Positions 26,101-35,234 are shown, counted from the stretch's first letter. The stretch is 64,000 nt of DNA from Ktedonobacter racemifer DSM 44963 (GCF_000178855.1 NZ_ADVG01000002.1:2728001-2792000), one strand, 5' to 3'. Program-made: numbers and translations. The notes: generated from the letters alone by a model not told the origin.

Positions 26101-27013
26101 CGAGTTCCGGACGATTGCTCTCTAGCCAGGTGGGGAGCTTGAGGTGCGTTCCCAGTTCGGCCACAGGTTCATCTACCGGGAAGCCGGGCTGGTCGGTCGC
26201 GATCTCGAAGAGGACCCCGCTGGGCTCTCTAAAGTAGATGGAGTGAAAGTAGTTACGGTCGAGCACCTGAGTGACCTGCATCCCCTCGTCTGTCAGGGCC
26301 TGGCGCCACTGGAGCTGCTCTTCATCGTTCGCGGCACGGAACGCTACGTGGTGTACGCTGCCTACCGCCTCCTGGCCTCGCACCTGGCCTGGCAGATCCA
26401 GCAGGTCGACGATTGAGGCATTGCCACTCTGAGCGGCGACGAAGCGCGTGCGCTGTCCCTCCTGCTGCTGAAGCTTAAAGCCCATGGCCTGGGTCAACAG
26501 CTTCGCGCTTGACTCATAGCGTGCGACCGCCAGGGTCACGCCATAGAAGCCGCGAATTGCCTGCTCCGCCGGAACCGGACCCTGCTTCCAATAGATCTCT
26601 CGCTGCTCAATCCCTGGGGCCGCGACCAACTCAAGTTGCAAGCCATTAGGGTCTTCGAAGGAGAGCACCTGCTCCTCAAAGCGCTGCGCCGGCCCCTCAA
26701 AGGCGATATGGTGAGCGCGCAGCCGCTCCTGCCAGTAGTCCAGGGCCTGTGCTGGGATGGCGAAGGAGGTCGTAGCAACCTGGCCTGTGCCACGTCGCCC
26801 CCTGGGATATCCGGGCCAGGAGAAGAAGGTCATGATCGTACCAGGATAGCCAACCTCGTCCCCATAATAGAGGTGGTGGGTCTCCGGCGAATCGAAGTTC
26901 ACGGTCTTTTTGACAAAGCGCAAGCCAAGCAGGCCAGTGTAAAAGTCCAGGTTACGCTGTGGATCATCGGTGATCGCAGTTACATGATGGATGCCCGAGA
27001 TAGCGTTTGCCAT
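26048..27013 (-). CDS. Ring-cleaving dioxygenase, two-domain VOC/glyoxalase fold (MhqO-like)
   Basis: About 321 residues from the ATG at 27013, with GGAGG 8 bases upstream; the longer start at 27088 is not supported. Two VOC modules. The first has the metal His in ISGIHHVTAITDDPQRNLDF and later FEDPNGLQLELVAAPG. The second has VGSVHHVAFRAANDEEQ and FREPSGVLFEIATDQPGF. The HxxE-type metal ligands (two His, one Glu) are present. Relatives open hydroquinone/catechol-like rings. It is likely the first gene of a pair with the MhqD-like hydrolase. Confidence 0.9.
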   Translation of the reverse strand: MANAISGIHHVTAITDDPQRNLDFYTGLLGLRFVKKTVNFDSPETHHLYYGDEVGYPGTIMTFFSWPGYPRGRRGTGQVATTSFAIPAQALDYWQERLRAHHIAFEGPAQRFEEQVLSFEDPNGLQLELVAAPGIEQREIYWKQGPVPAEQAIRGFYGVTLAVARYESSAKLLTQAMGFKLQQQEGQRTRFVAAQSGNASIVDLLDLPGQVRGQEAVGSVHHVAFRAANDEEQLQWRQALTDEGMQVTQVLDRNYFHSIYFREPSGVLFEIATDQPGFPVDEPVAELGTHLKLPTWLESNRPELEKALPTLTIPWTGTETR

Positions 27014-27332
27014 GGTGTATACCTCCAGCGGTATGAATAGAGTTTCTTTATTCTTGTGATGCCCCGTGTTGAGCTTACAAGTCAACATCAGAGCCTACTT
27101 AACAGTATGTTTATTTACAAAATAATAGTAACTTATTTTTAGTTAGTTGTCAATAGGGTATTATCACGCCTACCTCCTACCCCCAGAGCGCCGCAAGCGC
27201 GAAAAGCAGACCCTGAAAGTGAGTTTTTAAGAAGCTCTAACAGATAGAAAAAGAGCCGAGACCTCGAATTGAGTCTCGGCTCCAGCGATGTGTAATGGAC
27301 GCTCTAGTAAGGGGTAAGCGTCTGAGCTGGCG
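27014..27332. other. Intergenic region with a terminator and GC motif
   Basis: About 320 bp. The 27090-27160 stretch is A/T rich and may hold the dioxygenase promoter. A GAGCGCCGCAAGCGCGAA motif occurs at 27186-27203. The rest is the lipoprotein gene's terminator. Confidence 0.4.
27253..27282 (-). terminator. Rho-independent terminator of the lipoprotein gene
   Basis: 10-bp stem GAGCCGAGAC / GTCTCGGCTC, followed on the minus strand by TTTTTCTATC. Confidence 0.85.
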
Positions 27333-28259
27333 TTATTTCTTGGGCAGATTGACACCCAGGACCTGCTCCAGGTTGGTAACACGAGTCGCGCTGGCAGGAG
27401 CATCGATGGTAACAGGATCATTAAACTTGCTCAGATCAAGGATAGAGTTCATATTGACCGTGAAGTCCTGGGTCGCGGAGTCACTGAAGAGCTTCCCATC
27501 GGCTACCAGGTTAATCTTGAGCTGGGTGCGATGGACATAGTACTGCGACTCATCAATCCAGACATCCAGGTTCGTCTTTACCGACTTGGTGCCATTAATG
27601 ACTTTATCGACGTTCTGCTGGCTGACACCAAAGTAGCTGGCAACCTGGGGATTCTGCTTGAGAAGTTGGCGCAGGGCCTCTTTATCCAGCTCGGCACCCA
27701 GGTGGCGCAGTTGCTGCCCATTCACATTCTCAGTGTGGTAATCTGTGATCTTCGAATTCTGGATCAGACCAAGCAGGCTATTCTGGTCCAGAGAGACATT
27801 GGAGGGTAGAGGCAACTTGCCGGCCTCGGACTGTAAGTCACTCTTGCTGATGACATACCACTTCCCATTTACCTGGAAGTAGACGTCATTGCCCTTTACA
27901 ACCTGTTGCTCAGGGAAGCTCTGCCCCTGCGCACTCGCGGTGTACTGGACTTTGGCATTATCGGCACCAGCCTGGTCGCCCTCACCATTTACGTTCGTGC
28001 TGACGTTCTGAGGCTGAGTAATTCCATTGCCTGTTGATACCTGTGGTACCTTGACGTCATCGGTCAGTTGCAGCTTAAAGTGCGAAGACTTGAGCTGCTG
28101 CATGGCAGTCGAGCTTTTCTGCACAACCTCCAGGGGCGTGGTACTGGTAGTACCTGTTCCCGTGGAACTCTGGCTACAGGCGCTCAGGAGCAGTATAAGC
28201 ATGCTCACCAGCGCCAGAGCCATGCCAGAGCGCGTCCATAATTGCATCTTCTGTGACAT
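27333..28259 (-). CDS. Secreted lipoprotein, LppX/LprG-like
   Basis: 308 residues. Signal sequence with lipobox: LVSMLILLLSACSQSS, Cys at about 28, followed by a Ser/Thr/Gly spacer. The mature part has the LppX_LprAFG pattern: VVQKSSTAMQQLKSSHFKLQ, NDVYFQVNGKWYVISKSDLQ, and WIDESQYYVHRTQLKINL, i.e. a half-barrel that may bind a lipid or other hydrophobic ligand. Acts on the outer face of the membrane. Stand-alone gene with its own terminator. Confidence 0.85.
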   Translation of the reverse strand: MSQKMQLWTRSGMALALVSMLILLLSACSQSSTGTGTTSTTPLEVVQKSSTAMQQLKSSHFKLQLTDDVKVPQVSTGNGITQPQNVSTNVNGEGDQAGADNAKVQYTASAQGQSFPEQQVVKGNDVYFQVNGKWYVISKSDLQSEAGKLPLPSNVSLDQNSLLGLIQNSKITDYHTENVNGQQLRHLGAELDKEALRQLLKQNPQVASYFGVSQQNVDKVINGTKSVKTNLDVWIDESQYYVHRTQLKINLVADGKLFSDSATQDFTVNMNSILDLSKFNDPVTIDAPASATRVTNLEQVLGVNLPKK

Positions 28260-28653
28260 TATATTTTCACCTCTATTTGCTTAAATTATCTTGCGTAAAT
28301 TACGCACCATATTGATTGCTTTTAATACTCATAATACGGGGCAAAGGCCTGTTTTAGTTTCAAGGAGAAAAATAGCATATAGCGTGCATGTGGACTTGCG
28401 GACAGAGTCCGCAAGTCCACATGCACGCTATATCTCCCCATTCTCTATACAGAGACGCTTATCGATGGTAAGATATATGGTATAGTAAGAAAATTCATTT
28501 CTAACAAAAGCATCCTGATAAACGTTACTCATTTTTGCAACGTTTGCAACAAATTGTGAACTAGTACGTATCTCTACTGTCGAAATATAGGATATAATAC
28601 TACAAGCAATTGCTCTCTATCCCCAACCAGGCCCAGGACAGGATTTACAAGAT
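28260..28653. other. Divergent intergenic region with a 27-bp-stem hairpin
   Basis: Arms 28377-28403 and 28407-28433 are perfect complements (ATATAGCGTGCATGTGGACT toward the loop AGA). Outside the hairpin the region is A/T rich and carries promoters by position for the lipoprotein (minus) and the protease (plus). A long hairpin in a divergent promoter region is unlike a terminator; it may be an independent element. Confidence 0.55.
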
Positions 28654-30423
28654 ATGAAACGAAGATTACCCACACAGCACACACAGCAGAAGCTGCGTTT
28701 CAGTTTCCTGGTCATGCTGGCAGTGAGTGCTCTTGTCTTCGCCACCTTCGGCAATACGAAGAGCGCACTCGCCGATAGCAAACCTGGAGGAAACATTTCT
28801 GATCCCGTTGTTCGCGCGGTGGATGTTGCCAAGCCGGCAGTGGTACGTATTATCACCACTCTGACCTCGCATGTGACGGTCCATTTCGCCAGTGGAGACG
28901 TGAAATTTCCCCAGGGTGGCGATGGTTATATCGCACAACTCTCGGGTAGTGGCACATTTATTACCTCCAATGGAGATGTGCTGACCGCCGACCACGTTGT
29001 CAATCCGCCCAAAGATGCTTCGCTCGTCCAGTATATTAATAAGCAGGCTGCCAATGACGTCGCGGCATATCTGACCCAAAAGGGAAAAGCGACGACCGCC
29101 AGCGACGCGGAACAGCAGCTCGATAGCGGCGCCTTGCAGTCGGACGCAAGTATTGACCAGAAGCAGAGCGAGGTCTTTCTAAGCACCGACTATACGGGAA
29201 ACCTGACGGCATCCAATTTTAATAGCGTGCCCTCCTATATTCATGCCAGTGTCGATAAGATTGAGCAACAGAGTTCGCTGGATCAGCGCGACCTGGCGAT
29301 TGTGCACGCGGCCTTCCAGGATACCCCCAGTGTTCAGCTCGGCAACTCCTCCTCAGTTCAGCAGCAGGACGAGCTAACGATCATTGGCTTCCCCGGCAAC
29401 GGCGATGTCAGCAACCGTCCAACGGACCTGCTGACCTCCTCCGTCAATAAGATCTCGGTAAGCTCAATCAAGACCACGGATAGCGGAGCGCCCGTCATCC
29501 AGGTCGGAGGAAATGTCGAGCATGGAGATAGTGGTGGCCCGGCCCTGGATAACAATGGTCGCGTCGTGGGGGTCGTCAGCTTTGGCCTCTCCAGCCCCAA
29601 TTCGCCAGGCAGCACAACCTTCCTTCAGGCCAGCAGTGGCGCCACTGATATGGCACAGAGCCTGGGCCTGAATACAGCGCCTGGCACGTTCCAGAAGCTC
29701 TGGCAGCAGTCCTTTGACGCCTATGCCTCTAAGGATGCGGGCCACTGGCACAAGGCGCAGACACTCTTTGATCAGCTGCAAAACAACTATCCAAACTTTA
29801 AGTCGGTGGAGCAGTACGCGAGCTATGCGCGCACACAGGCCAACAGCGAGAGCCAGAATGGTTCAACGCCCAGTAAGTCAGGCAATCAGCTTATCAATAC
29901 TTCCTCCATTTCCTGGGGACTCATCCTGGCAGTCATCGCAATTCTGGCAATTGTGGCCCTGCTCTTCTTTACCATCTCCGCACGTAGCAGGAATAAGAGG
30001 CAGGCAGCAGTTGCAGGCTACCCTGGCAATCCTGGTCAACCAGTCTATCCGAGCCAGCCTGGAGCGTTCGCTAATAGCCACCCAGGTGCCACGCCGGGAC
30101 CCTTCCCGCCGACGCCTGGCGCGTTTAATACCCCAAGCGGTTATGACGATGGCATGGCGGCCTTTGGCGCGCCTGCACGTCCATCGTCGTCTTATCCTGC
30201 TCCCTCCCCAATCCCTCCACAGCCAAGCTTTGGGAGCCAGCCGTCGCCATTTATGGCACAGCCTGGACCCACGCCCCTGGCGACACCATATCCAAATAAT
30301 CCTCCAGTGACGACACAAATCTGGCCCTGTGGGCACGCCAACCGTCCCGAGGCACGTTTCTGTAGCATCTGTGGTGAATCTGCCCCCCAGCCACCCACAG
30401 TGCGACGTCCAGTCGAACAGTAA
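28654..30423 (+). CDS. HtrA/trypsin-like serine protease, secreted then membrane-anchored, with C-terminal zinc ribbon
   Basis: 589 residues. Signal segment about 15-40 (SFLVMLAVSALVFATFG). Trypsin-like domain about 55-330: His in VLTADHVVNPPKD, Asp in LDQRDLAIVHAAF, Ser in EHGDSGGPALDNNGRVVGVV; triad intact. A helical stretch (340-400, KLWQQSFDAYASKDAGHWHK) follows, then a membrane helix about 425-447 (WGLILAVIAILAIVALLFF), a Pro/Gly-rich cytoplasmic linker, and WPCGHANRPEARFCSICGES, a CxH...CxxC zinc-ribbon end. No PDZ domain is evident. The protease faces outside while the zinc ribbon should be inside, an unusual layout for a degradative HtrA. Confidence 0.88.
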   Translation: MKRRLPTQHTQQKLRFSFLVMLAVSALVFATFGNTKSALADSKPGGNISDPVVRAVDVAKPAVVRIITTLTSHVTVHFASGDVKFPQGGDGYIAQLSGSGTFITSNGDVLTADHVVNPPKDASLVQYINKQAANDVAAYLTQKGKATTASDAEQQLDSGALQSDASIDQKQSEVFLSTDYTGNLTASNFNSVPSYIHASVDKIEQQSSLDQRDLAIVHAAFQDTPSVQLGNSSSVQQQDELTIIGFPGNGDVSNRPTDLLTSSVNKISVSSIKTTDSGAPVIQVGGNVEHGDSGGPALDNNGRVVGVVSFGLSSPNSPGSTTFLQASSGATDMAQSLGLNTAPGTFQKLWQQSFDAYASKDAGHWHKAQTLFDQLQNNYPNFKSVEQYASYARTQANSESQNGSTPSKSGNQLINTSSISWGLILAVIAILAIVALLFFTISARSRNKRQAAVAGYPGNPGQPVYPSQPGAFANSHPGATPGPFPPTPGAFNTPSGYDDGMAAFGAPARPSSSYPAPSPIPPQPSFGSQPSPFMAQPGPTPLATPYPNNPPVTTQIWPCGHANRPEARFCSICGESAPQPPTVRRPVEQ

Positions 30424-30438
30424 ACACCCTAACAAGCC

Positions 30439-30478
30439 AAAAAGGAGCGCCAGGCGGGATCGCCTGGCGCTCCTTTTT
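30439..30478 (+). terminator. Rho-independent terminator of the protease gene
   Basis: 18-bp perfect stem AAAAAGGAGCGCCAGGCG / CGCCTGGCGCTCCTTTTT, loop GGAT, with a T5 run. Confidence 0.9.
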
Positions 30479-30685
30479 GGAGTTCAGGAAAAGCGTAGTA
30501 AATAGAGGGATTATGCAGATTGAGAATCTTATTTCAGGCAGAATTCAGGAGAGAGGTGTATCTCTTCAAGTAGATAATCGTTGATGTAATTGTAATAAGC
30601 GTGATAGCAACCTGTCTCTACAGACAAGGTCGTATAGATTGAATAACACCCAGACCACTATCCAGATCCATAATAGGGAGGTTCC

Positions 30686-31816
30686 ATGATCAGCAGCAGG
30701 ACCATGCCAGACACACGATATAGTAGTTCCCCTAAAGAGCCGAAACCCGCGCCCACATCCCGTGCCCTGGCGTTGTTGCCGCTACGCCTCTTTCTGGGCT
30801 TCACTTTTCTGTACGCAGGTATACAAAAACTGACTGATCCAAACTTCTTGCGGCCTGGAAATCCAGATTTCATCGGCCAGCAGATTCTCACGTTCGCGCA
30901 AACCTCGCCACTGAGTGCATTGTTGCTTCAGGTGGCGGAGCCACACGCGATTCTCTCTGGCCAGATCATCGCTTATGGCGAGCTGGCGCTTGGCCTGGGC
31001 GCCCTGCTGGGACTCCTACTGCGGCCGGCCTCCTTCTTTGGTTTACTGCTCAACATCTTGCTTTGGCTCAGTGCCTCCTGGAGTGTCTACCCCTACTTCT
31101 ACGGCTCTGACATCGTCTTTGCCTGCTGCTGGCTCGTGCTCTTGCTCAACGGTCCACACGGTACCGGTCTGCCAACGCTTGATGAGATCTTCTTTACGCC
31201 TGTGCTCATGCGGCGTTTGGCGCAGAGAAGAGGATCGGCGGCGCGCACCCTTTCTCTCTGGCTAGGCCTCCCGCTTGCGCCAGCCCTGGCCAGAACGGCA
31301 TATCCACAGGTGAACGCGCCAACGCGACGTATCTTTCTCTGGGGAGCCCTGACAGGTGGCATAAGTGTGGCTGTTATAGCGACCCTGGGTAATCTGCTCC
31401 AGGTGGGACGCCAGGCGAATGTTCCCATTGCCAACCAGGCGACACCTACTGTTAGCACGCCCCCTGGCAGTACGGCGACGGCAACCAGTGTTGAGAGTCC
31501 TTCTAATGGGGCAATTGCACGTGTAAGCGATGTGCAGCCTAATAGCGCGCTTCCCTTCATTGACGCGGGAAGTGGGCAGAATGCCTTATTAATTCATCTC
31601 GATAGTAATCAGTTTGTGGCCTATAGTGCGCGCTGCACCCATGCAGGCTGTACCGTTAGCTACGATAGTGATAGTAAGCTAATTGTCTGTCCCTGTCATG
31701 GCGCCAGTTATGATCCCGCTAAGCAGGCCGAGGTCGTTCGTCCGCCGGCCCGTCGCCCTCTTGCCTCGATTCCTATTCATATCGACAGTGCCACTGGCGA
31801 GATCCTGCCTGGCTAA
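30686..31816 (+). CDS. DoxX-family membrane protein fused to a Rieske [2Fe-2S] domain
   Basis: 376 residues. The N-terminal DoxX/DoxD-like part (about 28-160) has four membrane helices (LLPLRLFLGFTFLYAGIQKL, YGELALGLGALLGLLLRP, FGLLLNILLWLSASW, VFACCWLVLLLN). A TAT-like or hydrophobic segment follows at about 212-236 (RRIFLWGALTGGISVAVIAT) and a Thr/Ser/Pro spacer. The C-terminal Rieske domain (about 275-376) shows CTHAGC and CPCHGASYD, the two Cys-His cluster motifs, both complete. DoxD subunits belong to thiosulfate:quinone oxidoreductase, so electron passage between an extracytoplasmic donor and quinone is a fair guess. An earlier or later ATG (30704) is possible. Confidence 0.88.
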   Translation: MISSRTMPDTRYSSSPKEPKPAPTSRALALLPLRLFLGFTFLYAGIQKLTDPNFLRPGNPDFIGQQILTFAQTSPLSALLLQVAEPHAILSGQIIAYGELALGLGALLGLLLRPASFFGLLLNILLWLSASWSVYPYFYGSDIVFACCWLVLLLNGPHGTGLPTLDEIFFTPVLMRRLAQRRGSAARTLSLWLGLPLAPALARTAYPQVNAPTRRIFLWGALTGGISVAVIATLGNLLQVGRQANVPIANQATPTVSTPPGSTATATSVESPSNGAIARVSDVQPNSALPFIDAGSGQNALLIHLDSNQFVAYSARCTHAGCTVSYDSDSKLIVCPCHGASYDPAKQAEVVRPPARRPLASIPIHIDSATGEILPG

Positions 31817-31829
31817 TCTTGACTGAGAA

Positions 31830-31845
31830 TGTTTCACGTGAAACA
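31830..31845. promoter_or_regulatory. parS: parS site 1 (exact)
   Basis: TGTTTCACGTGAAACA, identical to the Bacillus-type parS consensus bound by ParB/Spo0J. It lies between the DoxX-Rieske stop and the terminator palindrome. Confidence 0.93.
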
Positions 31846-31848
31846 TAG

Positions 31849-31908
31849 AAAAGGCGAGAAAAAAGCTGGGATCTCTGATCAGAGATCCCAGCTTTTTTCT
31901 CGCCTTTT
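31849..31908. terminator. 60-bp perfect palindrome, shared terminator for converging genes
   Basis: Perfectly self-complementary from AAAAGGCGAG to CTCGCCTTTT, centred on TGATCA (31876-31881), with A6 and T6 tracts within the stem. It ends four bases before the fabI stop and only four bases after parS site 1. Confidence 0.85.
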
Positions 31909-31911
31909 GCT

Positions 31912-32682
31912 TTAGGCTCCCATGACGTTGTAGCCGGCATCGACGTAGAGCGTCTCACCGGTGATGGCACGGGCCAGGTTGCTGGAGAGGAAGAGGGCGG
32001 TATCGCCAACCTCGCTCTGCTCGATGTTGCGGCGCAGAGGCGCGATCTCGGCCACGTGGTTGCGGAAACCAGTCAGGCCAGAGACACCACGCGCGGCCAG
32101 TGTATTAAGTGGACCAGCCGAGATGGTGTTGACGCGAATGTTGTGCTCGCCCAGCTCATAGGCCAGGTAGCGCGTGCTGCACTCCAGAGCGGCCTTGGCC
32201 ACGGCCATGACATTATACTTGGGCATGACACGCTGGCTAGCCATATAGGTCAGGCTGGTGATACTACCACCATTCTGCTGCATCAATGGCACGGCGCGTT
32301 TGGCCATAGCGACCAGGGAGTAGGCACTGATATCCAGCGCGGTATGGAAGCCCTCACGCGTGGTCTGGACAAAGGGATTCTCCAGTTCAGAGGGAGGCGC
32401 GAAGGCCACGGCATGAATCAGGATATCCAGGCTGCCACCGAAGATCTCCCCGGCTTTAGCAAAAGCGCTATCCAACTCCTCATCGCTCTGCACATCGCAG
32501 GGGATAACCTCGGTACCGGGAATCTTGGCCGCCAACTCGCGCACATATTTCTCCATACGCTCCTGATACGTAAATACCAGCTGCGCGCCCTCGCTAGCCA
32601 GCGACTGTGCGATGGCCCAGGCAATCGAACGATGGTTAGCGACGCCGAAAATCAGCGCCTTTTTTCCTTCCAATAGAGGCAT
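31912..32682 (-). CDS. fabI: Enoyl-[acyl-carrier-protein] reductase (NADH)
   Basis: 256 residues, usual FabI length. Final reduction in each fatty-acid elongation cycle. Seen: cofactor motif LIFGVANHRSIAWAIAQSL, VIPCDVQSDEELDSAF, active-site region LTYMASQRVMPKYNVMAVAK with the FabI Tyr-x6-Lys pair, ISAGPLNTLAARGVSG, and a closing TGETLYVDAGYNVMG. No other fab gene is beside it. Confidence 0.95.
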   Translation of the reverse strand: MPLLEGKKALIFGVANHRSIAWAIAQSLASEGAQLVFTYQERMEKYVRELAAKIPGTEVIPCDVQSDEELDSAFAKAGEIFGGSLDILIHAVAFAPPSELENPFVQTTREGFHTALDISAYSLVAMAKRAVPLMQQNGGSITSLTYMASQRVMPKYNVMAVAKAALECSTRYLAYELGEHNIRVNTISAGPLNTLAARGVSGLTGFRNHVAEIAPLRRNIEQSEVGDTALFLSSNLARAITGETLYVDAGYNVMGA

Positions 32683-32764
32683 ATGCTCTATCTCCTCTCA
32701 CAAATAGCTATCTAACCCCATGTGCAACTTTTTGGTGTCACACCTCGCGCCTGCGGCGCTCGCC

Positions 32765-32829
32765 GTGGTAGAGGGTGTGGTGCTGTGTGGTGGCCTGCGG
32801 CCACCACACAGCACCACACCCTCTACCAC
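32765..32829. terminator. Long hairpin upstream of fabI and after the rhodanese gene, 31-bp perfect stem, loop TGC
   Basis: Arms 32765-32795 and 32799-32829 match perfectly. The motif CGCGCCTGCGGCGCTCGCC sits just before it at 32746-32764. It lies 107 bases after the rhodanese stop, so it may terminate that transcript before fabI. Confidence 0.6.
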
Positions 32830-32936
32830 CAAATAACGTGTACATCGGGTTAGCTAGAACCAAATCTTTTATAAGCTCTTGCAGCGATGTGACACGCCTG
32901 GTGTAACAGTAACGCTGTCAAGTAGAGGGGGGTGTA

Positions 32937-33284
32937 TTAGCGCGTGGCAGGAAGACCGTAGCCGATCCAGCCGTGCATGCCGTGCGCCAGATTGTAGACC
33001 TTCTGGAAGCCCAGGAGGCGCGCGATCTCGGAAGCCGAGGCACTGCGACGACCAGAGGCACACACAAAAATGACATCTTCATCCTTGGGGAGATTCTGCT
33101 CTGCCAGCTCCTTGCCAAAGGCGTAGATGCCAGCGATGGGAACCAGGGTAGCCTGGGCGATGTGGCCGCCATTCCACTCATCCAATTGACGCACATCAAT
33201 GACATGCGCGCCTGCTTCGATTAAGCGTTTGGCCTCTTCGGCGTCAATCTCGCTATAGGGAAGCTGCTCTTCCTCTTCGTACAT
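32937..33284 (-). CDS. Single-domain rhodanese-like sulfurtransferase
   Basis: 115 residues. Rhodanese fold with HVIDVRQLDEWNGGHIAQAT, the active-site loop FVCASGRRSASASEIA (catalytic Cys followed by a six-residue loop) and the closing YNLAHGMHGWIGYGLP. It would carry sulfane sulfur as a persulfide in the cytoplasm. Possible operon with the small gene upstream (33358-33603). Confidence 0.9.
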   Translation of the reverse strand: MYEEEEQLPYSEIDAEEAKRLIEAGAHVIDVRQLDEWNGGHIAQATLVPIAGIYAFGKELAEQNLPKDEDVIFVCASGRRSASASEIARLLGFQKVYNLAHGMHGWIGYGLPATR

Positions 33285-33357
33285 AGTTGATCACTCCTTG
33301 GAGTACTGTACAGCTGCATTGAGCTGTGTGTGGCCCGAAACGTCAGCTGATAATGTG

Positions 33358-33603
33358 CTACACTTTACCGTTCTCGAACTCTTCCAACCAGACCTTTCCC
33401 ATGAGGGTGGGAGAGATAATATATTCATCGCCAACGAATGCCATCGTTAACAGTCCCTGATCCTCCATCTCGCGAAAGTCATCTGTTACCAGATACTGGT
33501 CGCGCAACAGGCGTGAGACATCGCTCTCAGGCAACTGCTTCCAGGTTTGCAACACACGTAAGACCGCCGCATAACGCGGCCTGTTATCGTCTACAGCTCG
33601 CAT
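33358..33603 (-). CDS. Small winged-helix-like protein, unknown function
   Basis: 81 residues, family not recognised. Pattern RYAAVLRVLQTWKQLPESDV, SRLLRDQYLVTDDFREMEDQ, then LLTMAFVGDEYIISPTLMGK suggests three helices and a beta wing. It is 73 bp upstream of the rhodanese gene on the same strand. Confidence 0.6.
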   Translation of the reverse strand: MRAVDDNRPRYAAVLRVLQTWKQLPESDVSRLLRDQYLVTDDFREMEDQGLLTMAFVGDEYIISPTLMGKVWLEEFENGKV

Positions 33604-33724
33604 AAACCTTCACAAGCTCCCTCATCGTTTTCTCTGGCATCCTTGCACAGCGTACGCAACGGCATTAACATGCCTCCACATGCGCACTGCTCACAGTGTA
33701 ACAAATCCGCCTGTACTGAGCAAG

Positions 33725-33806
33725 TCGGTATTACAAGTCTATGTTCGGTATGCCCGCGTCCTAAATCGGTATTACAAGTCTATGTTCGATATGCCCGCGT
33801 CCTAAA
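33725..33806. repeat. 41-bp tandem repeat upstream of hutI
   Basis: Two adjacent 41-bp copies starting TCGGTATTACAAGTCTATGT, differing at one base, followed by a decayed partial third (TCTATATTC...). It lies 115 bp before the hutI start and could hold regulator sites. Confidence 0.8.
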
Positions 33807-33919
33807 TCTATATTCTAGCCTATATTCGCTTGAACGACAGCATGATATACTGTAGCCGTCAGCACGCAGAAGCAGCAGAAACGCAAGCGTTCTTGCGAAC
33901 TATAGAAGGAGAACATGGT

Positions 33920-35209
33920 ATGGTGCTTGATCCCTCCCAGTCTGCGCACACGATACGCGCGGATACAGTGATTCGCAATATTGGTCAACTGGTAACAGTG
34001 GCTCAGGGTCCACTTCCCGGTGCCAGTGGTCCCCTTCAGGTGATCGACCACGCGCTGGTGAGTATTAGCCAGGGGCGTATCACCTGGATTGGACGTGAGG
34101 GCGAGGAGGAGCCGCAATTTCAATCCGCCACTACAGAAGAAGATATCGCCATCATTGATGCCGAAGGTGCGGTCATCACGCCTGGCTTCGTAGACTCCCA
34201 CACACACCTCGTCTTCGCGGGCAACCGCGCCCAGGAGTTTCACCTGCGGCGCGCCGGGACCAGCTATGGCGAACTCCTCGCGCGTGGTCAGGGTATTTTA
34301 ACTACCATGAACGCCACCCGCTCTGCCGACGAGGAGACGTTATTGGATCTGGCGCAGGAGCGCCTGCGCAGTCTGAGTGGATATGGCACCACGACCGTCG
34401 AGATCAAGACCGGCTATGGCCTGAATCCAGAAGCCGAGGAACAGTGCCTCCATATCATTAACAAGCTAAACATCGCAGACACAAACACCCTGCCCGCACT
34501 CAATGAAGTCCGCGTCGTACCAACCTTCCTGGGTGCGCACAGCGTTCCCCCTGAGTATCGCGAGCGACGCGAAGCATATGTAGAACTCGTCATAGAGGAG
34601 ATGCTTCCTCGTTTTGTGGGGCTCGCCCGCTTCTGCGATGTCTTCTGCGAGCGCGAGGCCTTCACTCTAGAAGAGAGCCGGTGTATCCTCACACGCGCTA
34701 AAGAGCTGGGCTACCTGCTCAAACTGCATGCCGACCAGCTCAGCCCCTCGGGCGGTTCACGGCTCGCCGCTGAACTAGGAGCGGTATCCGCTGACCACCT
34801 CGACCACGCCAGCGACGAGGACCTGGAGGCCATGCGTGAGGCCGGAGTCGTCGCCACCCTCCTGCCAGGATGCTCCTACACTCTGCGCTCGCCTTATCCC
34901 ACAGCGCGCCGCTTCCTCGATCACGGCCTGCACGTGGCCTTGGCGACAGACTTCAATCCCGGCACCTCCTACTGTGAGAATATGCAGATGATCCTGGGCC
35001 TGGCCATGTCCTCCATGGGCATGTCGCTGGAGGAAGCACTGACGGCCGCCACCATCAATGGCGCGCGCGCCCTCGCCCTGCAAGACGAGATCGGCAGCAT
35101 CGAGGTTGGCAAACAATGCGAACTCGCCCTCTGGTCCATCCAGGATTACCACGAGATCGGCTACCACTTCGGCACCAACCTCGTACGCACCACCCTTGTG
35201 AAACGCTAA
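33920..35209 (+). CDS. hutI: Imidazolonepropionase
   Basis: About 429 residues from the ATG at 33920, which has AAGGAG 8 bases upstream; a longer frame from 33830 has no ribosome site. It hydrolyses 4-imidazolone-5-propanoate to N-formimino-L-glutamate in histidine breakdown. Amidohydrolase motifs: FVDSHTHLVFAGNRAQEF, TTVEIKTGYGLNPEAEEQ, LHADQLSPSGGSRLAAELGA, SADHLDHASDEDLEAM, LATDFNPGTSYCENMQMILG. hutH lies 3.1 kb downstream on the same strand, separated by unrelated genes and parS sites. No hutU is seen. Confidence 0.95.
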   Translation: MVLDPSQSAHTIRADTVIRNIGQLVTVAQGPLPGASGPLQVIDHALVSISQGRITWIGREGEEEPQFQSATTEEDIAIIDAEGAVITPGFVDSHTHLVFAGNRAQEFHLRRAGTSYGELLARGQGILTTMNATRSADEETLLDLAQERLRSLSGYGTTTVEIKTGYGLNPEAEEQCLHIINKLNIADTNTLPALNEVRVVPTFLGAHSVPPEYRERREAYVELVIEEMLPRFVGLARFCDVFCEREAFTLEESRCILTRAKELGYLLKLHADQLSPSGGSRLAAELGAVSADHLDHASDEDLEAMREAGVVATLLPGCSYTLRSPYPTARRFLDHGLHVALATDFNPGTSYCENMQMILGLAMSSMGMSLEEALTAATINGARALALQDEIGSIEVGKQCELALWSIQDYHEIGYHFGTNLVRTTLVKR

Positions 35210-35218
35210 TAGAGGAAA

Positions 35219-35234
35219 TGTTTCACGTGAAACA
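35219..35234. promoter_or_regulatory. parS: parS site 2 (exact)
   Basis: TGTTTCACGTGAAACA, ten bases after the hutI stop, inside a 20-bp palindrome. Confidence 0.93.
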
